64,000 nt of DNA. Source: Thiomonas sp. X19 (GTDB lineage: Bacteria; Pseudomonadota; Gammaproteobacteria; Burkholderiales; Burkholderiaceae_C). Numbering within the stretch: the stretch's first letter is position 1; every line of letters starts with the position of its first letter. Of this stretch, positions 8,031 to 16,553 are shown one piece after another. The stretch is taken from positions 186,001 to 250,000 of the forward strand of contig NZ_LT605203.1 in assembly GCF_900089495.1 (NCBI RefSeq). Direction: 5' to 3'. The notes under the pieces were generated by a model. It did not search any database. It saw nothing but the letters and a program-made list of their open reading frames with translations, and was not told the origin of the DNA. Made by a program: the position numbers and the translations under genes.

Positions 8031-8966
8031 ATGTTGACTGACACGGAATGCCTGGGTACGCAGTGTTCACAAGGTGGAGCGGCCGGCCGCGGCTGGCGCC
8101 AATGGCTGTTCGTGGCCCTGTTTGCCACAGTAGCCTGGGCTGCGAGTCCTGGCTCCGCGCATGCTGCCGATCTCGCGAGATCACCGGTTTGCCAATCGCT
8201 GCAAGCCCAATATCCGGAGTTCAAAGGAAAAACGCTGGTCGATGCCATCAACCCGCATACGCCGGGCTACGAGGCGCTGGACCCGAAAGACCCGAGCCAC
8301 TATGTCGGGTTCGATATCGATCTCGCCGAGGCGCTCGGAAGTTGCCTGGGCTTCTCGTTGAAATACACACCCGTCGCATTCGCGGCACTGCTGCCGACGC
8401 TGCAAAGCGGCCAGGCCGACCTCGTGATCTCGGACATCTACGCGACGAAGGAGCGCGCCAAAGCCGCCGACTTCATCACTTACTCGAAGGTCTTCGACGG
8501 TGTTCTGGTCGCCAAGGGCAATCCGAAGCGCATCACTGGAATCAACCTGTCGATGTGCGGGACGACCGCAGCCGAGAACACCGGGTTCGTCGAGGTGCCA
8601 TTGGTGCAGAACCTGGCGGAACCCTGCAAGGCCGCCGGCAAGCCGGCGCCACAACTGCAGCTGTACGACAACAACGCCGCCTGCATTCAGGCCATCCTCG
8701 CCGGGCGCGCGGATACTTATATCAACGATGTCAACACCGTCGATCAGGCCGTCAAAGCCTATCCGGACAAGCTCAGCAAGGCGGTTGCCGTGACGCTGCC
8801 GTATCACATTGGCATCGGCGTGTCGAAGAGCAACCCCAAGCTGCGCGACGCCATCGTCCTGGCCCTCGGTGAAATTCAGAAATCCGGGGCGCAACTTGCC
8901 ATGATGAAAAAGTGGGGTCTTGACCAGGGCGCGATCGAGCCGCCAATCGTCATCAGCGACAAGTAA
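8031..8966 (+). CDS. Polar-amino-acid-type ABC substrate-binding protein
   Basis: A 311-residue precursor with a long N-terminal region and hydrophobic core (about 25-48, ending AHA) followed by a family-3 periplasmic binding domain: FDIDLAEALG, LLPTLQSGQADLVISDIYAT and a KWGLDQG end. Relatives bind amino acids or amino-acid-like amides. ATG 8031 follows a GGAG box, and longer in-frame starts lack one. It is followed after 12 bp by its permease-ATPase partner and then by two formamidase-domain genes, suggesting an amino acid amide or related substrate. Confidence 0.88.
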   Translation: MLTDTECLGTQCSQGGAAGRGWRQWLFVALFATVAWAASPGSAHAADLARSPVCQSLQAQYPEFKGKTLVDAINPHTPGYEALDPKDPSHYVGFDIDLAEALGSCLGFSLKYTPVAFAALLPTLQSGQADLVISDIYATKERAKAADFITYSKVFDGVLVAKGNPKRITGINLSMCGTTAAENTGFVEVPLVQNLAEPCKAAGKPAPQLQLYDNNAACIQAILAGRADTYINDVNTVDQAVKAYPDKLSKAVAVTLPYHIGIGVSKSNPKLRDAIVLALGEIQKSGAQLAMMKKWGLDQGAIEPPIVISDK

Positions 8967-8978
8967 GCAAGGACGGCC

Positions 8979-10583
8979 GTGGAACTTTTCGTCCACTATT
9001 TAACGCTAGGCTACCTGCTCAAAGGCATTGTCCTGACCTTGCAGGTCACGGTGCTGGGGCTCATCGGAGGGCTGCTCGTCGGCCTCGTTCTGGCCGCGAT
9101 GCAGTTGTCTCGCCAGCGCTGGGTTTCCGCGCTGGCGAGGGCCTACACCGTGATCTTCCGCGGCACGCCGCTGATCCTGCAGATGGTGTTCGTCTATGAC
9201 GCGCTGCCGCACTTCGGCATCCGGCTCAGTGCGATGGCCTCGGCCGGCATCGCGCTTGCCGCAAACGAAGCCCCCTTCATTGCGGAGATTCTGCGTTCGG
9301 GCGTCCTCGGCGTCGACCGCGGCCAGGTTGCCGCCGGCCAGGCGCTGGGCATGCCGTCGTTCGTCTTGATGCGGCGGGTCATCGCGCCCCAGGCCATACG
9401 CACGATGGTGCCCGCGTTCGGCAACGAAGCGGTGAGCGCATTGAAGAACTCGTCGCTCGCATCCTTCATCTCGGTCCAGGAATTGACCCTGCGCAGCACG
9501 CAGCTCGCATCGTCGACCTTCGATTTCTTCTCGGTCTTTTTTGCCTCCGGTCTGCTTTATCTCGTTTTGACGGGAACTGTGGCTGCTCTGCAGCTACTCG
9601 CTGAACGAGCGCTCGATCTTGACCGGCAACGATCTCCCGGCGCTGGTCTTCGGAGCCTGTTGACTCGGCGCCCATCCGCGCAAAGCCCTCCGGGTGCGGC
9701 AGCTTCGACTGTCGCGCCTGAGGTGGATGGGATTGAGACCGCGGCCCCAGAGGCGCGCGGAGCGAGCATAGCCAGATCGGCCGATCTGGCCAATGGCCCG
9801 ATCGCTGTCGAAATCCAGAACCTGTCCAAGCGCTACGGCCCACGTCAGGTCTTCAGTGGGCTGAGCCTGAGAGTCCGCACGGGTGAAATCATCGCGCTTC
9901 TCGGGCCGAGTGGCTCTGGCAAAAGCACATTGCTCCGCTGCATCAACCGTCTCGAATCCTGGGATTCGGGCGCCGTGTTGATCGGTGGTCACCGGGTTGG
10001 GTACTCGGCGGGCGGTATCGTGCTGTCGCCAAGCGCGGTGGCCAGGCAACGCATCGAAGTCGGCGTTGGCATGGTGTTTCAGCAATTCAATTTGTTCGCT
10101 CATCTGACCGCGATCGAAAACATCGCCGGGCCCTTGCGCTGGGTCCATGCCTGGCCGCCCGAGGCCGCCGCGCAGCGGGCGCAGGAGTTGCTCGATCGCG
10201 TCGGCCTCGGCGACCGTGCCGACACATTGCCGCGCCACCTATCCGGCGGGCAGCAGCAGCGCGTGGCCATCGCGCGCGCGATCGCTCCGAGGCCCAAGCT
10301 GCTCCTGCTCGACGAACCCACCTCCGCCCTCGATCCGGAAATGGTCAGCGAGGTTCTGGACGTGATCCGCAAGCTGGCGACGGAGGACAAGCTCACGATG
10401 ATCATTTCCACCCATCAACTGCGGTTCGCCGAAGAAGTGGCGGATCGGGTCGTCTTTCTCACGGATGGCCATGTGGTCGAGGAAGGTCCGGCCCATGACG
10501 TCCTCAGCCATCCACGCCATCCGCTGACGGCGCGCTTCATCCGCGTGATGAACGCCGGCCAAACTTCGGCCCTCGCGCTATGA
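8979..10583 (+). CDS. Fused amino-acid ABC permease-ATPase
   Basis: One 534-residue protein from a GTG start. Residues ~1-210 form a HisM/GltK-type permease with about five membrane segments and the EAA loop ([19 protein letters not shown]). Then a ~65-residue Pro/Ala-rich linker, then a GlnQ-type ATPase with Walker [10 protein letters not shown] (~309), signature LSGGQQQ (~420) and Walker [13 protein letters not shown] (~442). Permease and ATPase are usually separate genes, and the fusion is in frame with no sign of error. It lies 12 bp after the binding-protein gene. Two copies could make the complete transporter. Confidence 0.9.
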   Translation: MELFVHYLTLGYLLKGIVLTLQVTVLGLIGGLLVGLVLAAMQLSRQRWVSALARAYTVIFRGTPLILQMVFVYDALPHFGIRLSAMASAGIALAANEAPFIAEILRSGVLGVDRGQVAAGQALGMPSFVLMRRVIAPQAIRTMVPAFGNEAVSALKNSSLASFISVQELTLRSTQLASSTFDFFSVFFASGLLYLVLTGTVAALQLLAERALDLDRQRSPGAGLRSLLTRRPSAQSPPGAAASTVAPEVDGIETAAPEARGASIARSADLANGPIAVEIQNLSKRYGPRQVFSGLSLRVRTGEIIALLGPSGSGKSTLLRCINRLESWDSGAVLIGGHRVGYSAGGIVLSPSAVARQRIEVGVGMVFQQFNLFAHLTAIENIAGPLRWVHAWPPEAAAQRAQELLDRVGLGDRADTLPRHLSGGQQQRVAIARAIAPRPKLLLLDEPTSALDPEMVSEVLDVIRKLATEDKLTMIISTHQLRFAEEVADRVVFLTDGHVVEEGPAHDVLSHPRHPLTARFIRVMNAGQTSALAL

Positions 10584-10653
10584 CCCGCGAGCCGAACGCG
10601 AGCAAGGGCAGGTCGTGTCTTTAGTGTTCAACCAACCAGAGGAAGCAGCCGAT

Positions 10654-11691
10654 ATGTTTCATGAACTGCCTGCAACGTTTGCAACGGTGCATTGGGGCTA
10701 TTTCGATGCTGGGCTTGCCCCGGCCCTGCGTGTCAGGAGCGGCGATTTTGTCCGCGCCGAGGCCGTGACGCACCACGCGGGCGACGCGCCCGATTTGATG
10801 ATGGACGACGCGGTGCGAGCGCTGTACGCGAGCATTCCGGAAGATGACCGCAATCCGGGCGTACATCTGATGACTGGCCCGATCCACGTGGAGGATGCGC
10901 GCCCGGGCGACATGCTCGAGGTGCGCTACCTGCAAATGCTGCCGCGCTTTCGCTACGGATCCAACCTCGCCGCGCACTGGGGGCACCTGTACAAGGAGAT
11001 GGGCGAGAAGGAGCGCGTGACGATCTATCAGATCGAACCCGATTGCAACACCGCCAGTGCGCTCTATGCGTTCGATTATCCCGGCAAGTATTTGGTGCCG
11101 GGCAAGCTGACCCGGCGCGGAACCTGCACCTGCGAGCCGGCGCTCGGCGGAATCCGCGTGCCGGTGCGCCCGCACCTGGGCACCGCGGGGGTGGCGCCGG
11201 ACGCCATGGGCCGGGTGAGCACGGTTCCTCCCGGCGCGCACGGTGGCAATATCGACAACTGGCGCATCGGCGCCGGGGCCACGATGTACTACCCGGTCGC
11301 GGTGCCTGGCGCGCTGTTCTCGATCGGCGATCCGCACATCTCGCAAGGCGATGGCGAGATCAGCGGCACCGCGATCGAGGCATCGCTGAACGTGATGTTC
11401 CAGGTCGTGCTGCGCAAGGACTTCCACTTTCCATCGCCCCTGCTCGAAACTCCCGATACATGGATCGTGCACGGTTTCGACGAAGACCTCGATGTGGCGA
11501 TGAAGAACGCGGCGAGGGACATGCTCCAGCTGCTGGTCGACAAGCATGGCCTGAGCCGCGACGACGCCTACTCGCTGATGAGCGTCAGCGCTGACTTTGG
11601 CGTCACCCAGGTCGTCGACGGGCGCCAAGGCGTGCACTGCAAGATGCCGCGCGGGATTTTCCCCGCGCGTGTGACGAAGACTGGAACGTAG
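10654..11691 (+). CDS. Acetamidase/formamidase family protein (copy 1)
   Basis: A 345-residue protein with the FmdA_AmdA fold: HWGYFDAGLAPALRVRSGD at the start, TGPIHVEDARPGD, VPVRPHLGT, PGAHGGNIDNW, SIGDPHISQGDGE and GITQVV-like end. Members hydrolyse short amides such as formamide to the acid and ammonia. ATG 10654 follows AGAGGAAG and is preferred to the GTG at 10615. It follows the ABC fusion gene by 70 bp and precedes the AraC-formamidase fusion, making a likely transport-hydrolysis-regulation unit. Confidence 0.9.
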   Translation: MFHELPATFATVHWGYFDAGLAPALRVRSGDFVRAEAVTHHAGDAPDLMMDDAVRALYASIPEDDRNPGVHLMTGPIHVEDARPGDMLEVRYLQMLPRFRYGSNLAAHWGHLYKEMGEKERVTIYQIEPDCNTASALYAFDYPGKYLVPGKLTRRGTCTCEPALGGIRVPVRPHLGTAGVAPDAMGRVSTVPPGAHGGNIDNWRIGAGATMYYPVAVPGALFSIGDPHISQGDGEISGTAIEASLNVMFQVVLRKDFHFPSPLLETPDTWIVHGFDEDLDVAMKNAARDMLQLLVDKHGLSRDDAYSLMSVSADFGVTQVVDGRQGVHCKMPRGIFPARVTKTGT

Positions 11692-11717
11692 GTCGTCAGT
11701 GCTGCAAGGCCTGCAGC

Positions 11718-14150
11718 GTGGAGACTGATTTGAAGCGGCACGTTTCTTGCTGTTCCCACTGGGTCTTGCGGGAAGAGCCCAACGTGCATACCGAGTACTT
11801 CACGACAGAGTCCTATCCAGTGCAGCAACGCCCCATGGCATGGCGCGAGACCTTGCAGCAGCATTGGTTGCGCCCGGAGATGGCCGGCAGCGGCACGCCC
11901 ATGCACGGCACCGTGCTGGCCGGGCGCTCGCCACAAGGGATTGAACTGGCTCGGATCAGTTCCTCCCCGCAGACCATCGAGCGCATGGTCGATCACCCGG
12001 ACGCCGTCTGGCTCTCGCTGCACATCGCCGGCGAGGCGACCCTGTTCGAAGGCGGACATGCCGTGCCGGTCGTGCCGGGCGACATTGTCTACAGCACGTC
12101 TGCAGCCGAGTTGGGAATGAGCTTCGGGTCGGATTTCCGCCAGTTCATCGTGCGCATTCCCGGCGAACCCTTGAAGGCGCGGCTTCCCGCCCCACTCACA
12201 CTCTCTGCGGGGTGCTTGTCGGGACGCTCGGGCATCGGACGCGTCTTTGCAGGAACACTGGGCGCGCTGGCAGAATCATTCGAGAGCCTTGGCGACGATC
12301 AGATCACGTCGATTGAACAGACGCTCTCCGAGTTCGTCATCACCAGTCTGGCCGACAGCGGTGCGATGCGCCTGCAGGGCGGCATGAGCGTATCCCACAC
12401 CGTCCTGTTCAAGCGCTTGCTGCGGCAGATCGACGGCAACCTGAGCGATCCCGAACTGAGTCTCGCCGCTCTTGCCAAACGCGAGCGGATCTCCGAACGT
12501 TTGCTGCAAAAACTGTTCGAGGCGAGCGGGCAGACCTTTTCGGCGCATCTGCGCCAGAAGCGGCTGGAGCATTGCCGTGCCGACCTCGCGAACCGGCTTT
12601 ACAGCCATCTGTCGATCTCCGACATCTGTTTCCGCTGGGGTTTCAACGATGCCGCGCACTTCAGTCGCGCGTTTCGTGAGCAATTTCAGATGTCGCCCAG
12701 GCAATACCGTCTGCAGTCCAGCGAAGCCAGCCAGCAAACGTTGCACAGGGTGATTCATCGCGGCTGGCCCGCCGGGTATCGAGAAGGCGTGAAGCACGAG
12801 CCGTCGTCACCCGAGCAGGATCAGCTTGGCATTTCACCGGGCACCGAGCGCGCGGCAGCTCCATGCCCAGGCCAGCACCATCATCTTTGCGCCAACGACA
12901 GGACGATTCATTGGGGCTACTTCAGCAAATCGCTCGCACCCGTGTTGACCGTGAATTCCGGCGATCTCGTCACGATCGAAACCTTGACGCAGCATGCCTA
13001 CGACGACTTTGATCGCATGATCAAAGGGGATTCGGGCGCCGAAAGCGTGTTCCTCTGGACTCGCGAAAAGAAGAACGTCGATCGGCGCGGCGCGGGCCCA
13101 TCCAATGCATCCATTTACGGCCGAGGAAGTGGCGAGGGCTTCGGCGTGCATATCTGCACCGGTCCCATCCATGTGCGAGATGCCAAACCCGGCGATGTGC
13201 TTGAAGTGAGGATCGTCGATGTTCTTCCTCGGCTATCGGCGAACGCCAAGTTCGAGGGCCGTGTCTTCGGCAGCAACGCAGCGGCCTGGTGGGGCTTTCA
13301 TTACAACGAGCTGCTCACCGAGCCCAAGCCGCGCGAAGTCATCACCATCTACGAGATCGATTGCAGCGCAGGCCACGCGCACGGAGCTTGTGCGCATGCG
13401 GCCTACAGCTATCGCTGGACGCCGCAGCGCGATCCCAACGGGGTGCTGCACCCGACGATCGACTACCCCGGCATTCCGGTCGACCGCAGCAGCATCGTCG
13501 AGAACCACAACGTTCTGAAGAACGTGAAGATTCCGGTGCGCCCGCATTTCGGCGTGATTGCTGTCGCGCCTCGAGAAACCGGGCTTGTCGATTCGATTCC
13601 TCCGGCCTATTTCGGTGGCAATATCGACAACTGGCGGGTGGGCAAGGGTGCGACCGTTTATCTGCGCGTCGGCGTCGATGGAGCGTTGCTGTCCATTGGC
13701 GACCCGCACGCATCACAGGGTGATTCGGAGCTGTGTGGCACCGCAATCGAGTGTTCGCTGACCGGCGTGTTTCAAATCGTGCTGCACAAGTCCGAGCATT
13801 TGAACAACGAACCCTATGCCGACATCGACTACCCCCTGGTCGAGACGGCGGATGAATGGATCTTGCATGGATTCAGCCACCCGGACTATTTCGCCGAGTT
13901 CGGCGACAAGGCCTGCAGCGAGATTTACGAGAAATCCTCCATCGACCTGGCGATGCGCGATGCCTTCCGCAAGACACGCCGATTCCTGATGTCATGCCAG
14001 GGCTTGACCGAAGATGAAGCGATTTCTCTCATGTCAGTTGCTGTTGATTTTGGAATCACCCAGGTCGTCGATGGCAATGTTGGGGTGCATGCGATCATCC
14101 GCAAGGCATTATTTCAAGGTACGCGTCAAGGCCAAGCCCTTCATGAATGA
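11718..14150 (+). CDS. AraC-family regulator fused to an acetamidase/formamidase domain
   Basis: An 810-residue open frame. Residues ~25-220 resemble the AraC-binding-like (FeaR/AlkS type) sensor domain, and ~235-335 contain two helix-turn-helix units (LAALAKRERISERLLQKLF; ISDICFRWGFNDAAHFSRAF ending in MSPRQYR). After a ~55-residue linker a full acetamidase/formamidase domain runs from ~394 (TIHWGYFSKSLAPVLTV) to the end, with GGNIDNW and SIGDPHASQGDSE intact. Both halves look functional, so the protein could bind DNA and bind or cut an amide. GTG 11718 and GTG 11784 (better GGGAAGAG box) are both possible starts. No frameshift or stop separates the halves. Confidence 0.85.
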   Translation: METDLKRHVSCCSHWVLREEPNVHTEYFTTESYPVQQRPMAWRETLQQHWLRPEMAGSGTPMHGTVLAGRSPQGIELARISSSPQTIERMVDHPDAVWLSLHIAGEATLFEGGHAVPVVPGDIVYSTSAAELGMSFGSDFRQFIVRIPGEPLKARLPAPLTLSAGCLSGRSGIGRVFAGTLGALAESFESLGDDQITSIEQTLSEFVITSLADSGAMRLQGGMSVSHTVLFKRLLRQIDGNLSDPELSLAALAKRERISERLLQKLFEASGQTFSAHLRQKRLEHCRADLANRLYSHLSISDICFRWGFNDAAHFSRAFREQFQMSPRQYRLQSSEASQQTLHRVIHRGWPAGYREGVKHEPSSPEQDQLGISPGTERAAAPCPGQHHHLCANDRTIHWGYFSKSLAPVLTVNSGDLVTIETLTQHAYDDFDRMIKGDSGAESVFLWTREKKNVDRRGAGPSNASIYGRGSGEGFGVHICTGPIHVRDAKPGDVLEVRIVDVLPRLSANAKFEGRVFGSNAAAWWGFHYNELLTEPKPREVITIYEIDCSAGHAHGACAHAAYSYRWTPQRDPNGVLHPTIDYPGIPVDRSSIVENHNVLKNVKIPVRPHFGVIAVAPRETGLVDSIPPAYFGGNIDNWRVGKGATVYLRVGVDGALLSIGDPHASQGDSELCGTAIECSLTGVFQIVLHKSEHLNNEPYADIDYPLVETADEWILHGFSHPDYFAEFGDKACSEIYEKSSIDLAMRDAFRKTRRFLMSCQGLTEDEAISLMSVAVDFGITQVVDGNVGVHAIIRKALFQGTRQGQALHE

Positions 14151-14362
14151 GTTGGCGTGGAGACTCTAGGGTCCGGGCTAAGGTTGGTTCTTTGCTTCGA
14201 TCAGCTCAACGGGCTGCATTCCCTCATGCCTTCATCGCTGCGCCCTTTCTCCTCGGCTTCGTGGGCGATGACTTCACCCTGTTCAACCGCTGGCCTGCTT
14301 GCGCGAGACGAAACCGGGATGCCCCAGGCAAAGTCCACAGACGGCTTCGACATGCGGTCGTC

Positions 14363-14965
14363 TTAGAACCCAAGCGTCTTGTGGGCCTCGACGATGTTGT
14401 GGGCGATGTCCTCGATGTTGGCGCGTTTGAGCATGGACTGCGCGCGCAGCAGCGAGTAGGCCTCGTCCTCGGAGAGGCCGCGCGCCTCCATCATGATCTG
14501 CTTGGCCTGTTGCACGACGCGCTGCTTGGCCGACTTCTGCTCGAGCCGCTGGATGTAATGCTCGCGCGTGTTGCGCGCCTTGTGCTGCATGAGGGCCACG
14601 GCGATGGCCGTCAGCAGGCCGAACGAGCGCACCGGCGAGGCGATGGTGGTGAAGGCGTCGAGTCGCAGCACGGCCTCGATGGTGATGGGGTTTTCGTACG
14701 TGACCACGGGTATGACCGGCGGCGTGGAGGGCTGGCCGATCCAGGGGTACTCGATGCCCAGCGTTTCCGGCCGCACCGCCAGCAGGATGAGTCCGGCTTC
14801 CGGCGGCAGAACCTTGAGCTCGGGCCAGTAGGTCTGGACCTTGCAGCCGATGCGATGCAACTGCGCGGACAGTTCTTCGCCATCCTGATCCTGCGGATGG
14901 ATCACGATCACCTGGAGCGAGCGGATCTGCCGCAGCACCGAAGCGGGCTCGGGCACGCGTGTCAT
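14363..14965 (-). CDS. amiR: AmiR-like ANTAR antitermination regulator
   Basis: A 200-residue protein: an N-terminal receiver-like domain (~15-120) without a clear phosphoacceptor set, a coiled-coil stretch (~125-150, EHYIQRLEQKSAKQRVVQQ) and a C-terminal ANTAR RNA-binding domain (AKQIMMEARGLSEDEAYSLLRAQSM). AmiR binds leader RNA and prevents termination unless held by AmiC. Its start overlaps the amiC stop (ATGA), so the two are co-translated as in Pseudomonas. The likely target is the leader of the urt-like operon, which carries a terminator at 16475-16512. Confidence 0.9.
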   Translation of the reverse strand: MTRVPEPASVLRQIRSLQVIVIHPQDQDGEELSAQLHRIGCKVQTYWPELKVLPPEAGLILLAVRPETLGIEYPWIGQPSTPPVIPVVTYENPITIEAVLRLDAFTTIASPVRSFGLLTAIAVALMQHKARNTREHYIQRLEQKSAKQRVVQQAKQIMMEARGLSEDEAYSLLRAQSMLKRANIEDIAHNIVEAHKTLGF

Positions 14966-16137
14966 GCGCGCTCCTCCGTCCCCGGGCTCTTCCGGTTCTC
15001 CGTGCCCAGCCAGTCCGGCGTCGAGTGGGACACCACATAGGGGTCGGCCTTCGCCCGCTCCGGGGCGCTGGCCAGGATGTCGAACTGGCCCTGGGCGTTG
15101 GCCCGGCCGATCCGCGGCTGGAGATAGGTGTGATGGTTGTGCTCGTCGATGCGCACGCGGCCCTGGGGCGCGTCGAATTCGAGGCCCGGAAGAACGCGCA
15201 GCAGATGTTCCGGATCGTCGCTTCCGACCCGCCGGATGGCGTCGGCCAGCATGTGCAGCTGAAAGTAGGCCGCCTCCCAGCACATATTGGTGACGAGGCG
15301 CTCGCCGAACCTTGCGCGGTACCGTGCGATGGCCTGTCGGTTCTCCGGCGTGTCGACCGACTGGAAGTAGGCGGCGCAGGTGATGTGGCCTTCGGCCAGA
15401 TCGGCCCCCATGATGGCGACCTCGGCCTCGCTGGTCATGTGGCTGGCGATCGGCATCGCATAGGGGTCCAGCCCCACGGCGGCGAAGGCGCGGTGCAGCA
15501 GGGGGATGCCCTCGCCGACGACGGTGGAGAAGATGAAGTCGGGCATGGCGTTCCTGATCCTGTGCGCCACCTCCAGATAGCTTTCCCAGGGCGCATCGAG
15601 CGGAAGATAGGTTTCGGAGATCTTCTCGCCGCCGCGCTCGAGGATGAGGTCGCTCATGACGCGGTTGGACTCGTACGGGCAGATGTAGTCGGACCCCACC
15701 ATCCACACCCGCGAGCCGAAGTGCGACAGCATGAACCCGGCCAGGGGCAGCGAGTTCTGGTTCGGCGCGGCCCCCGCATAGATCACGTTGCGGCTGTACT
15801 CGAAGCCCTCGTAGGGCGTTGCGTAAAAGAGCAAGGCGTTGTGCCGCTCGACGATGGGAATCACCGCCTTGCGGGTGCTCGACATGTAGCAGCCGAAGAT
15901 GAGGCGCACGTCGTGTTCGAGGATGAGCTGCTCGGTCAGGCCCGCGTAGCGGCGTGGATTGCTCTCGGGATTCACGCAGACCAGTTCGATCTCGCGCCCG
16001 AGGACGCCGCCCGCGCGGTTCACCTCCTCGGCCGCCATGATGACGGCGCGCTGCTGGCTTTGCTCGACGATGGAGGTCACGCCGGTGGTGGAATACAGAA
16101 CCCCGATCTTGATGGGGCCGTCTTTGGAATGCGACAT
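14962..16137 (-). CDS. amiC: AmiC-like amide-sensing negative regulator
   Basis: A 391-residue protein lacking a signal peptide and strongly resembling P. aeruginosa AmiC: GVTSIVEQSQ, GCYMSSTRKAVIPIVER, ATPYEGFEYSRNVIY, GSDYICPYESNRVM, FDAPQGRVRIDEHNHH. AmiC has a periplasmic-binding-protein fold but acts in the cytoplasm, releasing AmiR when a short amide binds. ATG 16137 was chosen because longer starts add a low-complexity tail absent in the family. It is transcribed divergently from the urt-like operon and followed by amiR with a 4-bp overlap. Confidence 0.92.
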   Translation of the reverse strand: MSHSKDGPIKIGVLYSTTGVTSIVEQSQQRAVIMAAEEVNRAGGVLGREIELVCVNPESNPRRYAGLTEQLILEHDVRLIFGCYMSSTRKAVIPIVERHNALLFYATPYEGFEYSRNVIYAGAAPNQNSLPLAGFMLSHFGSRVWMVGSDYICPYESNRVMSDLILERGGEKISETYLPLDAPWESYLEVAHRIRNAMPDFIFSTVVGEGIPLLHRAFAAVGLDPYAMPIASHMTSEAEVAIMGADLAEGHITCAAYFQSVDTPENRQAIARYRARFGERLVTNMCWEAAYFQLHMLADAIRRVGSDDPEHLLRVLPGLEFDAPQGRVRIDEHNHHTYLQPRIGRANAQGQFDILASAPERAKADPYVVSHSTPDWLGTENRKSPGTEERA

Positions 16138-16341
16138 GGTGTGGAGAAAGATGGCGTGGCGGGAAGACGTGTGGCCCAGCATTGGGGCGAAACCTGATGC
16201 GCATGCACAGCGAACATGCATCGTGCGCCACATTGGGGCTTGGGCACACCCGGCATGGGCAAGTCTTTTGAGCAAGAACCGTGCTTAGTGGGCTGTGCCT
16301 TGCGTCATCCATGTGTGTCGCCGCCTGTTGCCCGGGGCGAA

Positions 16342-16396
16342 GCGATGTCACCCGGTCTCTGGCACGACCCTTGCTTGAGTCGATCGTCGACATCGC
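16342..16396. repeat. Inverted repeat bracketing the urt promoter
   Basis: GCGATGTC (16342-16349) is exactly complementary to GACATCGC (16389-16396), and a second dyad, GTCGATCGTCGAC, lies at 16379-16391 over the expected transcription start. They may be operator sites or chance. Confidence 0.35.
16360..16375 (+). promoter_or_regulatory. Sigma54 promoter of the urt-like operon
   Basis: TGGCACGACCCTTGCT matches the -24/-12 consensus TGGCAC-N5-TTGCW at every defined position, with GG at 16361-16362 and GC at 16373-16374. Transcription would start near 16386, giving a 168-nt leader before urtA. Sigma54 promoters need an enhancer-binding activator. A possible NtrC-like half-site pair (TGCGCC-N5-GGGGCT) lies at 16224-16240. 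Confidence 0.88.
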
Positions 16397-16474
16397 GGCA
16401 AGTTAGCGCCCCGATCCATCCGACTTCATTCAAGTCGTTCCTGACAAAGGCGTCTCGAACGGCACCGGCCATAG

Positions 16475-16512
16475 AAGCCCGAAAACCAGCATGCCTGGTT
16501 TCGGGCTTTTTT
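16475..16512 (+). terminator. Intrinsic terminator in the urt leader (antitermination target)
   Basis: AAGCCCGAAAACCAG and CTGGTTTCGGGCTT pair around a CATGC loop with one bulged A, followed by TTTTTT. It lies between the sigma54 promoter and the urtA start (16554), so without antitermination the operon would be silent. With amiC/amiR divergent next to it, this is the expected control point. The usual ANTAR twin hexaloop hairpins could not be drawn with confidence in 16386-16474. Confidence 0.85.
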
Positions 16513-16553
16513 ATTTGTGTTTTTCGGACCCCCTTTCTTGTTGGAGCTATGTC

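Noticed and set aside
14363..16393. 676-codon minus-strand frame that runs through amiC in another phase into amiR
   Set aside because: Only its last 200 codons are AmiR; the rest is the wrong frame of amiC. AmiR starts at 14965 in overlap with the amiC stop.
16386..16474. Twin hexaloop hairpins expected for an ANTAR target
   Set aside because: Only hairpins with 5- or 7-nt loops (for example CGACTT/AAGTCG) or an ATAGAA loop on a mismatched stem could be drawn; not strong enough to annotate.
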